This document shows, piece after piece, positions 24,347 to 32,495 of a stretch of DNA of 64,000 nucleotides; position 1 is the stretch's first letter; each line of letters begins with the position of its first letter. Source of the stretch: JBBPZK01 sp965219175 (lineage in GTDB: Bacteria > Actinomycetota > Rubrobacteria > Rubrobacterales > Rubrobacteraceae); NCBI GenBank assembly GCA_965219175.1, contig CBDCNI010000001.1, forward strand, positions 1,984,001 to 2,048,000, written 5' to 3'. Below the pieces are notes generated by a model. It was not told where the DNA came from. It made no database searches and was given only the letters and a program-made list of their open reading frames with translations. Position numbers and translations under genes: made by a program.

Positions 24347-26158
24347 CTATCTCGACTCTCCCTCCCTGTCGGCGAGTGCAACGGCGGCTGCGATGTGGGA
24401 GAAGTGGGTGAGCGCCTGGGGGAAGTTCCCGAGCAACTCCGAGTTCGCGGTATTGAATTCTTCAGAGAAGAGGCCGAGGTCGTTGCTCGCCGATAGGCTC
24501 CGGTCGAAGACGGTACGAGACTCTTCCACGCGGCCCTGATGGGCCAGACACTCCGCCAGCCAGAAAGAGCACGCCAGGAACGCTCCCTCCTGGCTGTTGC
24601 CTTCACGGTAGCGACGGAGCAAGCCGTTATCGTCGAGGTCCTCCCAGACGGCGTCGGTGGTCCGGATCATGCGCTCGTCCTTGTAGTCTATGAAGCCCAT
24701 CCTCGGCAGAAGCAGGAGGGCGGCGTCCAAGTTTTTCGTGCCGAAGGTCTGGGTGAATATCCCCCGGTCTTTATCATAGCCCTCGCTCTCTATCGCCTCG
24801 CGAATCTCGTCGCGGGCTTTTTTCCACTTGCGCTCGGGGGCTTTGCGCATGCTCTCCTCGGCGAGCCGCAGACCGCGGTCGAGGGCTGCCCAGCACATTG
24901 ACTTGGAGGTAACGAAGTGTTGAGGTTCTCCGCGCATCTCCCAGATCCCGTGGTCGGGCTCTTTCCAGACCTCGGCTGCGGCGTCGCAGAGCTGATAGAG
25001 GAAGCGCCAGTAGTCGTCATTGGGGGAGTTGCCGCGCAGATGCCATTCCCAGGTAAGCTGGAGGAGTTCTCCGTAGACGTCGAGCTGGAGTTGGCCGGAG
25101 GCGGCGTTGCCGATCCGTACAGGACTCGCGCCCCGGTAACCCTCCAGGTAGTCGATCGTTTCCTCTGTCAAGCGGCGCTCCCCACCGACGCCGTACATGA
25201 TCTGGAGCTTGTCGGCCTGACCGGCAGCGCTCCGCTCTATGAAGCGGCGGAAGGTATCGGCCTCCTCCTCGAAGCCTATCTCAGCGAGGGAGCTTACCGA
25301 GAAGAAAGAGTCGCGGATCCAACTGTAGCGGTAGTCCCAGTTGAGGCTTCCACCAGGCGCCTCCGGAAGCGAGGTAGTGGCCGCCGCCGCGATCGCACCC
25401 GTCATCTCGTTCATGAGCGCTTTTATGGCGATGGCGGAACGCTTTACACCGGGCTCGTAAGCGCCCTTGAAGTTTATCCGGGAAGACCAGTCGCACCACC
25501 ATTGGAGCGTTTCCTCCAGGCGACGGTCCAGTTCTTCGGGGCCTTGCACTTCGGGCATATTGTTGTCGAGTTGTTCCGGGGGAACGTTTGCGATAGAAAG
25601 GCGCACTCGCTCTCCGGCGTGGACGCTCAAGGTCGCTTCGAGGTCGTGGTCGCCGGTCGGAGTGAGGTCGGCGTCGCTGGAGATCAGGAGCCCGTCGTCG
25701 CCACCCATCGCGCTGTAGAGACGGACGCCTTCCTGGCGGATCCAGGGCGCCAGGCCACCGTAATCGAAGCGGGGAGCTATCGTAAGGCCGAACTCCACGT
25801 GTCCCCTGACACCTTCCACGATACGGATGATCTGACGGTGCGGGTAGTGCTCTTCATCCATCGGGAGGGCGAAGAAATCGTAGATGCGGGCCTCCCCGCC
25901 GTCGGTGTTGAAGGTGGTTTCGAGCACGAGCGTATCGTCGAGGTAGCGTCTGGAGGAGTCCTGGATCCCACCCGTCGGGTAGATGGAGCAGTAGCCGCCT
26001 TTCTCCCAGTCGAGCAACCGCCCGAAGCAACTGCCGGTGTCGATCCGCTGCAAACAGCACCAGTCTATCGAGCAGTCTTTGGAGACGAGCGCCGTCGAGT
26101 TGCTGTCGGCGATCAGCGCATAGTCCCCGATAGGTGGATAAGAGTCTTTGCTAGCCAT
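24347..26158 (-). CDS. Glycoside hydrolase family 15 protein (glucoamylase/trehalase-like)
   Basis: The 603-aa soluble protein has the N-terminal beta domain of GH15 bacterial enzymes (PPIGDYALIADSNSTALVSKDCSIDWCCL) and the (alpha/alpha)6 catalytic domain beginning with GGSLNWDYRYSWIRDSFF. YEPDHGIWE-like (KEPDHGIWEMRGE) supplies the first catalytic Glu region, and QEGAFLACSFWLAECL lies near the second. The family cleaves alpha-glucosidic bonds; this subgroup includes actinobacterial trehalases and glucan hydrolases, so trehalose is a candidate. There is no signal peptide, so it acts in the cytoplasm. It lies 27 bases after the SDR gene and is probably cotranscribed. Confidence 0.88.
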   Translation of the reverse strand: MASKDSYPPIGDYALIADSNSTALVSKDCSIDWCCLQRIDTGSCFGRLLDWEKGGYCSIYPTGGIQDSSRRYLDDTLVLETTFNTDGGEARIYDFFALPMDEEHYPHRQIIRIVEGVRGHVEFGLTIAPRFDYGGLAPWIRQEGVRLYSAMGGDDGLLISSDADLTPTGDHDLEATLSVHAGERVRLSIANVPPEQLDNNMPEVQGPEELDRRLEETLQWWCDWSSRINFKGAYEPGVKRSAIAIKALMNEMTGAIAAAATTSLPEAPGGSLNWDYRYSWIRDSFFSVSSLAEIGFEEEADTFRRFIERSAAGQADKLQIMYGVGGERRLTEETIDYLEGYRGASPVRIGNAASGQLQLDVYGELLQLTWEWHLRGNSPNDDYWRFLYQLCDAAAEVWKEPDHGIWEMRGEPQHFVTSKSMCWAALDRGLRLAEESMRKAPERKWKKARDEIREAIESEGYDKDRGIFTQTFGTKNLDAALLLLPRMGFIDYKDERMIRTTDAVWEDLDDNGLLRRYREGNSQEGAFLACSFWLAECLAHQGRVEESRTVFDRSLSASNDLGLFSEEFNTANSELLGNFPQALTHFSHIAAAVALADREGESR

Positions 26159-26185
26159 TGGCGCCTCCCGAAAAAGTAACGTCCC

Positions 26186-27187
26186 TCATCGCCGCGCGAG
26201 CCCGAAAATAGCCGCACCGACGGCGGCACCGGCCAACGCCAAAGCGCCGCGGTTTTTGGTGGCCCAGAGTTGCGGGCTCTTTTCGTGCGCCTGTCCGTCA
26301 AAGCGTCCGTGCGCACCAGGGTCCTGCGTAACCGGCTCGAAGAGGTTGCCGGGCTGGTAGGAACCCTCCAGAGGCTTTTGGGTCTGTTGGGAAGAGTATC
26401 CCGTACGCCCGAGGTACCAGTCACCGAGACCGGGCAGAAGCTTGTTCCCCATTATGACGATCGCCGAGGAGGCCCCCACGTATACCTCCCGCCGCTTGTG
26501 GTGGGCGGCATAGTAGATCCCTTCCGCCGCTACCTCGGGCTGGTAGATGGGCGGCACGGGCTGCGGGTAGTGGCCCAGCTTGATCCGGCAGTGGTCGAAC
26601 TGGGGAGTGTTGAGGCCGGGCAACTGAGTCATGGTGACGTGTACGTTGCTCTTGTCGTGGATCAACTCCGTGCGGAGCGAGTCGGTAAAGCCCCTTATGG
26701 CGAACTTGGAGCCGCAGTAAGTGGACTGCAGTGGGATACCTCGGTAGGCGAGCGCCGAGCCAACCTGCACTATCGTGCCGCGATCCCTGGGCAACATGCG
26801 CTTCAAAGCCGACATCGTACCGTAGACGAAGCCGAGGTAGTTGACCTCTGTTGCGCGTTTAAACTCTTCGGGCGTGATGTCCTTCAGAGGCGCGAACACG
26901 ACCGTCATGGCGTCGTTGACCCAGATGTCTATGGGTCCAAATTCCTCTTCCACCTTATCGGCGGCTGCCTCGACCTGTTCGTGGTCGGTGACGTCGGTCG
27001 GGATGACTAGCGCCCTGCCTCCGAGCGATTCCACTTCGTCTTTAGCGTCCTCAAGGGCTTTCTCGTTGCGAGCAAGGAGCCCTATGTGCGCGCCGTGCTT
27101 GGCGAACTCCCGAACCGTGGCCCGACCGACGCCGGACGAAGCTCCGGTTATCACTACTACTTCCGCTGTGTTGTTCTGCGATTCCAT
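26186..27187 (-). CDS. Short-chain dehydrogenase with C-terminal membrane helix
   Basis: This 333-aa SDR has the cofactor motif VVITGASSGVGRATVREF, the active-site Tyr in STYCGSKFAIRG with Ser upstream (QVGSALAYRG), and the structural NDAM segment in place of NNAG. After about 290 residues comes a hydrophobic tail (LALAGAAVGAAIFGLARR) that should anchor the protein in the membrane. The substrate is unknown. ATG 27187 has AGGAGAGG upstream. It precedes the GH15 gene on the same strand. Confidence 0.85.
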   Translation of the reverse strand: MESQNNTAEVVVITGASSGVGRATVREFAKHGAHIGLLARNEKALEDAKDEVESLGGRALVIPTDVTDHEQVEAAADKVEEEFGPIDIWVNDAMTVVFAPLKDITPEEFKRATEVNYLGFVYGTMSALKRMLPRDRGTIVQVGSALAYRGIPLQSTYCGSKFAIRGFTDSLRTELIHDKSNVHVTMTQLPGLNTPQFDHCRIKLGHYPQPVPPIYQPEVAAEGIYYAAHHKRREVYVGASSAIVIMGNKLLPGLGDWYLGRTGYSSQQTQKPLEGSYQPGNLFEPVTQDPGAHGRFDGQAHEKSPQLWATKNRGALALAGAAVGAAIFGLARR

Positions 27188-27441
27188 ACAACCTCTCCTT
27201 GTCTAGAACAATTCTCGTTTACGCTACTACAATTTAGGACTCGGGTCCCACCGTTCTCCTCTCTGTACAAAGCTCGCCGATACTCATCTAGCCAGCTCTT
27301 CCTCTAAGGGCGGGCGGTGACGAAGGTAACAAAGAACGCCCGGAGATGTAGAGGTGAACGAACTCCAAGAGCAGGACCGACGCTGCTCCTGATCGCCCCC
27401 TCCGCGCTATGCTTCACTTGAATGCGCCATCGTTACCGTGG

Positions 27442-27882
27442 TTACGCCCCTGGGCTCAAGAGTGGTAGGCCGGTGTCCGGGTCGGTCTCGCGTTTGAGGT
27501 GGGCCGGCGACTCCGTGATCGTGACCTCCAGTATGGGTCGCACGTGCGCCTCCAGCAGATGTCCGCCCCTTGTCGTGCCGTCGGAGAGGCCGACCACGAC
27601 GTGGGGATGGGGCTTCGGCTCCCCCTCGAAGAGCGCGATGTCGCCCACGAGCGAGAGGACCTCCACCTGCTCCTCGACGGGTATCTTCTTGTAGTCCTTT
27701 TTCTCCATATCGAAGTAGCCCAAAGTCGCGTCCGAAAAAGCCCCGAGAGCGGTGAAGCTGGCGGCGTCGAGGGCGTTCTCCTTGGCGAAGTCCGTCATCC
27801 CGGAGACGACCTCGTCTCCGGGCTCGAACGCCAGCATGAAGGTCTTGCGGCCTCCCTCTTCGTGGATCTGCCTGGACTGCAT
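27442..27882 (-). CDS. PPC/DUF296 domain protein
   Basis: This 146-aa protein is a single PPC (DUF296) domain: FMLAFEPGDEVVSGMTDFAKENALDAASFTALGAF, then LSLVGDIALFEGEPKPHPHVVVGLSDG with the conserved HxH-type pair, and GGHLLEAHVRPILEVTI. In plants the domain is part of AT-hook proteins; in bacteria it is a trimeric domain of unknown role. It lies 16 bases downstream of the ferritin-like gene and is probably cotranscribed with it. Confidence 0.85.
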   Translation of the reverse strand: MQSRQIHEEGGRKTFMLAFEPGDEVVSGMTDFAKENALDAASFTALGAFSDATLGYFDMEKKDYKKIPVEEQVEVLSLVGDIALFEGEPKPHPHVVVGLSDGTTRGGHLLEAHVRPILEVTITESPAHLKRETDPDTGLPLLSPGA

Positions 27883-27898
27883 CAGTCTCCTCTCAACG

Positions 27899-28213
27899 CT
27901 AATCGACCTCTTCTTCGGCTTCTTCTCCGTGCTCGACGATGTCGCCCTCTTTGAAGAGGATGTCCTGCATGATGGCCCGCCACTCCGGCTTCCTGCGCAG
28001 CAGGAACTCCAGGTCCATGCCGAAGTGCTTGTACTCTTCCTGCTGGGCGTTTTGCATGATCGCCTTGGCCTCGGAGTCCTTCTCGACCGCCATGCGCTGC
28101 TCGTACCAGTCGATAGCCTCGGCTTCCTCGGTGAGCGAGACGATCATCCGTGCAAAGGTACGGGTCTCATCCGGTAACTCGTTGGCCGGCTCGTGGTACT
28201 GCTCAAAAGGCAT
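27899..28213 (-). CDS. Encapsulated-ferritin-like (EncFtn) protein
   Basis: The 104-aa two-helix protein matches EncFtn-type ferroxidases: ELPDETRTFARMIVSL, then EEAEAIDWYEQRM with Glu29/Glu32 and Trp36, and EEYKHFGMDLEFLLRRKPEW with Glu59/Glu60 and His63, the usual iron ligands. Such proteins form annular decamers that oxidise Fe(II) inside encapsulin shells. No encapsulin gene is adjacent, and the acidic tail HGEEAEEEVD lacks a recognisable targeting peptide. It may act without a shell or be loaded differently. AAGGAGG precedes ATG 28213. Confidence 0.8.
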   Translation of the reverse strand: MPFEQYHEPANELPDETRTFARMIVSLTEEAEAIDWYEQRMAVEKDSEAKAIMQNAQQEEYKHFGMDLEFLLRRKPEWRAIMQDILFKEGDIVEHGEEAEEEVD

Positions 28214-28240
28214 TCTTACCTCCTTGCTTTCAGTCTTTAT

Positions 28241-31200
28241 CTACCTGGAACTTCTACTTCTCAGCCACGCCGCCAACCCGCCGCCAATCAAAGCAACCCC
28301 CGCGCCAAAGGCCGCCACCTTGAGGTCGGTCTTGTCGCCGTTCAGTACCACATCGGGATACTCCCGCTCCGGGTACTCACCTTCTACGCCGCTCTCGCCA
28401 TACTCCTTAGCCATCTTGATGACCTGGGAGATGTGGAGCGCCCGACGGTCGGAGCCCTGCTCCAGTTGAGTCTTGCAGGAGAAACCGTCGGCGACGAGGA
28501 TGGTGTCCTTTTCAGCGCCGCGCATCACGGGATAGAACTTGTGCTCGCCGATCTGCATGGAAATGTCGTGGTGCTCGTCCTCGAAGCCGAAGGAACCGGC
28601 GAGGCCGCAGCAGCCGGTGTCGAGCATCGTGTAGTCGGCGCCGAGCTTCTCCATCAGGTTCTGCTCTCCGGTCATACCAACGGTCGCCTTGCCCTGACAG
28701 TGGCCGTGGACGAGCACCTTCCGGTCCAGCTTAGGCGGCTCGTAGTCCTCGGCGACCTCCGTAAGGAACTCGCCCAAACTGAGCGTATTACTGGAGAGGC
28801 GTTTGGCGTCCTCGTCGTGGGGCATCATGTTCGGCAGTTCGTCCCGGAAGGTTGCGATGCAGCTAGGCTCCGCCCCGACCACTTTGATCCCCTCTTGCAC
28901 GTAGGGTGCGAGGGCCTTGACGAGCCGGTTCAGGAAAATTTGGGCTGTGTCGAGCATGCCGTAGTCGTAGAGCGGGCGTCCGCAGCAGAGCGCTTCCTGC
29001 GGCACGATCACACGATACCCTGCATCTTCCAAGACCTCGGTCGTAGCCTTCATGGTCTCCGGGTGGAGGTAGTTGTTGAATGTATCCGGGAACAGGACGA
29101 CCGGCGGTTTGTCGGCGTTGACGGGGCCGCGCTCCTTGAACCAGTCCTTGAAAGTCTGGGTGGCGAAAGGCGGCATCTCGCGCTTGGTGGAGATTCCACC
29201 GAGCTTCTGCACGATGTCCTTGAGTACCGGCGTTTGGGTGGCGAAGTTGGCGATGTTCGGGACGTACTGGGCGATCCGGGCGTGGAACATTATGAGTCCC
29301 ATCGTGTAGGCGTACATCGGACGCAGTTTGCCCTTGTAATACTTCGACAAAAACTCGGCCTTATAGGTTGCCATGTCCACGTGGACCGGGCAGTCGCCCT
29401 TGCAGCCCTTGCACGAGAGACAGAGGTCGAGAGCGTCGTAAACTTCCTTGCTCTTGAAACCGTCCTGGATCGGGCCGTCACCCCGGATCATCTCGCTCAA
29501 CATCCGCGCCCGACCACGGGTGGAATGCTCTTCTTCGAGCGTCGCCATGTAACTAGGGCACATCGTGCCGCTACTCGTGTCGCGGCACAGCCCGACACCT
29601 ACACAACGCAGGGTCGCGTTGGCGAAGGAGCCGTTGTCCTCCGGGTAGGCGAAGTGGGTTTCCGGGTGCATCGGGTTGTAATGGTTGCCGAGCCGCAGAT
29701 CATCGGTGATCTTATTGGCGTCTATGACCTTGCCGGGGTTCATCTTCCAATCCGGGTCCCAGATGGACTTGAACTCCCGGAACGCTTGCATCAACTCTTC
29801 GCCATACATCTTGGGCAAGAACTCCGCCCGCTGCTGCCCGTCGCCGTGCTCGCCCGAGAGTGAACCGCCATAGGAAACTACCAGGTCGGCTGCCTCGTTC
29901 ATGAAAGCGCGCCAGGTTTCGAGACCCTCGGCGGTGTACAAGTCGAAGTTGATGCGGCAGTGGATGCAGCCGTCGCCGAAATGTCCGTACAAAGCCGCCT
30001 TGTAGCCGTGTTTGTCCATAAGGTCCCGGAAGTCCCGCAGGTAGGGGCCGACCTTATCCGGCGGCACGGCGGCGTCCTCCCAGCCGGGCCAATGCTCCCT
30101 CTCACCGGGAATGTGGGCCGTCGCCCCGAGGCCGGCTTCCCGGACCTCCCAGAGCTCCTGCTCCTGGATGGACTGGTCGAAGAGCTTCATGGACGGCGCG
30201 TTGTCGTCCTCTTTGAGCGCCTCCATGAGCTTGTTCGCCTTCTCGTCGCTCTCGTCCTTGTTTTCGCCGCCGAACTCGACCAGGAGCCAGCCGTTGCCTT
30301 CGGGCAGTAGCGGGACCTCCTCCTCGTGCATGCCCTTGGTGAGCATGTTTTGGATCAGGCGGTTGTCGAGACCTTCCAGGCCGATAGGCCCGTATTTCAG
30401 GATCTCCGGGACGTGGTCACCCGCCTCATACACCGACGGATACCCGAGCACCACCAGCGAACGTACCGGCGGACTGTGAACCAACCTCACCTTCGCACTG
30501 AGGACCGTTGCGAGCGTACCCTCGCTGCCGACGAGGGCGCGGGCGACGTTAAAGCCTTTCTCGGGCAGGAGGTCGTCCAGGTTGTAGCCGGAGACGCGGC
30601 GTGGGATCTGGGGATAGCGTTCACGGATGAGGTCGGCGTACTTGTCGCGAAGATCCTTTAGCTTCTGGTAGATCTCCGCCTTTCTGCCGCCCTCGTTTAC
30701 GATCTTCTCGAACTCTTCGTCGCTTGTCTCGCCGACGGTCATGCGGGTACCGTCGTAGAGGACTACGTCCATCTCGTAGATGTTGTCCGAGGTGCGCCCG
30801 GCCATCACCGAGTGGATGCCGCAGGAGTTGTTGCCGATCATGCCGCCGAAGGTCGCCCACTGATGAGTCGAAGTGTCGGGGCCGAACGTCTGGTTATACC
30901 GGGGGGCGGTGATATTGGTTAGCTGGTCGTGGACCACACCCGGCTGAACCAGCGCCGTTCCCATGTCGTCCGGGCCGGCATCCGGGCTTATGTCCATTAT
31001 CTCGTACATGTACTTTGAGAAGTCTATGATGACCGCCACGTTGGTCGTCTCCCCAGAGAGACTCGTGCCGGCCCCCCGCGAGAGTACCGGAGCGCCGTGC
31101 TTGTGGCAGATCTCTATCGTCGCCACCACGTCGTCTTCGTCTTTGGGGATCACCACCCCGAACGGCACCTGCCTGTAGTTCGACGAGTCGTGGGCGTAGA

Positions 31201-31336
31201 CGGCCCTCGTTCCGGCGTCGAAGCGTACTTCTCCTTTCACCCGATCCCGAAGGTCGGATTGCAACGCCAGCGTGTTCAGGTTCATGCGCTGGCGGTCGTT
31301 TAGCTCGTAACCTCTGCTCTGCACGGTATCCGTCAT
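28241..31336 (-). CDS. FAD-linked oxidase fused to Fe-S/CCG domains (GlcD-GlcF / D-lactate dehydrogenase type)
   Basis: The 1031-aa fusion has an N-terminal FAD-binding-4 domain (LSRGAGTSLSGETTN near 90), a FAD-oxidase C domain with GHFGDGCIHCRINFD and SGEHGDGQQRAEFL, then ferredoxin-like segments CVGVGLCRD and CLSCKGCKGDCPV, and two CCG cysteine-rich motifs (ALCCGRPLYDYG, DTGCCGLAGSFG). The last 25 residues form a membrane helix with an Arg-rich end. It should oxidise a 2-hydroxy acid such as D-lactate or glycolate and pass electrons to the membrane. It lies downstream of sugar-acid-type enzymes. Confidence 0.88.
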   Translation of the reverse strand: MTDTVQSRGYELNDRQRMNLNTLALQSDLRDRVKGEVRFDAGTRAVYAHDSSNYRQVPFGVVIPKDEDDVVATIEICHKHGAPVLSRGAGTSLSGETTNVAVIIDFSKYMYEIMDISPDAGPDDMGTALVQPGVVHDQLTNITAPRYNQTFGPDTSTHQWATFGGMIGNNSCGIHSVMAGRTSDNIYEMDVVLYDGTRMTVGETSDEEFEKIVNEGGRKAEIYQKLKDLRDKYADLIRERYPQIPRRVSGYNLDDLLPEKGFNVARALVGSEGTLATVLSAKVRLVHSPPVRSLVVLGYPSVYEAGDHVPEILKYGPIGLEGLDNRLIQNMLTKGMHEEEVPLLPEGNGWLLVEFGGENKDESDEKANKLMEALKEDDNAPSMKLFDQSIQEQELWEVREAGLGATAHIPGEREHWPGWEDAAVPPDKVGPYLRDFRDLMDKHGYKAALYGHFGDGCIHCRINFDLYTAEGLETWRAFMNEAADLVVSYGGSLSGEHGDGQQRAEFLPKMYGEELMQAFREFKSIWDPDWKMNPGKVIDANKITDDLRLGNHYNPMHPETHFAYPEDNGSFANATLRCVGVGLCRDTSSGTMCPSYMATLEEEHSTRGRARMLSEMIRGDGPIQDGFKSKEVYDALDLCLSCKGCKGDCPVHVDMATYKAEFLSKYYKGKLRPMYAYTMGLIMFHARIAQYVPNIANFATQTPVLKDIVQKLGGISTKREMPPFATQTFKDWFKERGPVNADKPPVVLFPDTFNNYLHPETMKATTEVLEDAGYRVIVPQEALCCGRPLYDYGMLDTAQIFLNRLVKALAPYVQEGIKVVGAEPSCIATFRDELPNMMPHDEDAKRLSSNTLSLGEFLTEVAEDYEPPKLDRKVLVHGHCQGKATVGMTGEQNLMEKLGADYTMLDTGCCGLAGSFGFEDEHHDISMQIGEHKFYPVMRGAEKDTILVADGFSCKTQLEQGSDRRALHISQVIKMAKEYGESGVEGEYPEREYPDVVLNGDKTDLKVAAFGAGVALIGGGLAAWLRSRSSR

Positions 31337-31375
31337 GTCTCTCCCCTCTTATTCTTCTCTCGAAATATCTTGAAC

Positions 31376-32488
31376 TCAGACAGCGTACTTCTTGGCCTCG
31401 GCGCGCTTTAGCTCCAACCCCAACCCCGGTCGCGAGGAATCGGGCGTGAGGTAGCCGTTCTCGGGGCTCAGGGCGCCCTCGAACAGCAAGCTTTCGAGCC
31501 GCACGTGGTCGTGGAAGAACTCCAGGTGCCGCAAGGTCTCCATCGCGCAGCAGACGTGGGCGTGGACCGACGGGGCGCAGTGGCCGGAGAACGGGATCAT
31601 GTGCGCCTTGCAAAGCCCGTCTATCCGCAATACGTCGGTGATGCCGCTGCAGCGGGTCACGTCAGCCTGGAGAACGTCCACCGCGCCGGCTTCGATCAGG
31701 CCGTTGGAGTAGAAGAGGTTCCAGCTATATTCCCCGGCCGCTATAGACATGCCCGCCGGCCCCCGGTCGCGCAGGAGCCTCAAGCCCTCCAAATCTTCGG
31801 ATGTCAGCGGCTCCTCGAACCAGCGCACGTCCCACTCCGCGAACCTCTCGGCCCAATAAAGCGCCTGCTTGCGGTCGTAGGCTCCGTTGGCGTCAACCAT
31901 CAACTCCACATCGTCGCCAACCGCCTCCCGCACAGCGAGTATTCGTTCGGGGTCTTTGTCGGGGTCACGCCCTACCTTCATCTTCACGCGGGGGATGCCC
32001 TCCGAGGCCCAGCTGCCGAGCTGCTCTTGCAGCCGGTCGAGTGAGTAGGAGGTGAACCCGCCGCTGCCGTAGATCGGCACGGATTCGTGGAAGCGCGGAA
32101 AAATATCCGCGAGCGGCTTTTCGAGCAGCTTCGCCTTCAAGTCCCAGAGGGCGATGTCCACGGCGGATATCGCCATCGACCCGACGCCGGGACGTCCGGC
32201 ATTACGGATAGTGCTCTGCATGGCCGACCAGGCGGCGGGCGGGCTCATGACGTCGGTACCCTCCACGAGGTCGGCGAACTTCGATTCGACCATCTTCGCC
32301 ACCGAGACATCTCCGTAGGTATAACCGAGGCCGGTCTTACCGCCGCCTTCTACTTCGACCAGGATCATGGTCGTCGAGTCCCACTTGAGGGTCCCGTCCG
32401 ACTCCGGAGAGTCGGTTGGGACCGTGTAAGCAGAGACGCGGAGCTTCTCTACGGAGACCTTTTCGGTCTTTGTCGCTTCGCTCATCAT
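31376..32488 (-). CDS. Mandelate racemase/muconate lactonizing enzyme family protein
   Basis: This 370-aa enolase-superfamily enzyme has the N-terminal capping domain and a barrel with VKMKVGRDPDKD (KxK catalytic Lys), ELMVDANGAYDRKQA and RWFEEPLTSEDLEG (metal Asp/Glu), GEYSWNLFY (third metal Glu), QADVTRCSGITD and SGHCAPSVHAHV (catalytic His region). This arrangement fits acid-sugar dehydratases. The substrate is unknown. A second ATG follows immediately at 32485. It is eight bases after the TPP enzyme gene in the same operon. Confidence 0.88.
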   Translation of the reverse strand: MMSEATKTEKVSVEKLRVSAYTVPTDSPESDGTLKWDSTTMILVEVEGGGKTGLGYTYGDVSVAKMVESKFADLVEGTDVMSPPAAWSAMQSTIRNAGRPGVGSMAISAVDIALWDLKAKLLEKPLADIFPRFHESVPIYGSGGFTSYSLDRLQEQLGSWASEGIPRVKMKVGRDPDKDPERILAVREAVGDDVELMVDANGAYDRKQALYWAERFAEWDVRWFEEPLTSEDLEGLRLLRDRGPAGMSIAAGEYSWNLFYSNGLIEAGAVDVLQADVTRCSGITDVLRIDGLCKAHMIPFSGHCAPSVHAHVCCAMETLRHLEFFHDHVRLESLLFEGALSPENGYLTPDSSRPGLGLELKRAEAKKYAV

Positions 32489-32495
32489 CCGGGGC

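Noticed and set aside
24917..26179. 420-codon open frame on the plus strand, opposite the GH15 gene
   Set aside because: It is fully antisense to a convincing GH15 enzyme and has no family motifs; long antisense frames are common in GC-rich DNA.
28193..29863. 556-codon open frame on the plus strand, opposite the FAD/Fe-S oxidase
   Set aside because: It lies within a strongly supported gene on the other strand and its sequence is rich in Arg, Val, Gly and His with no recognisable domain.
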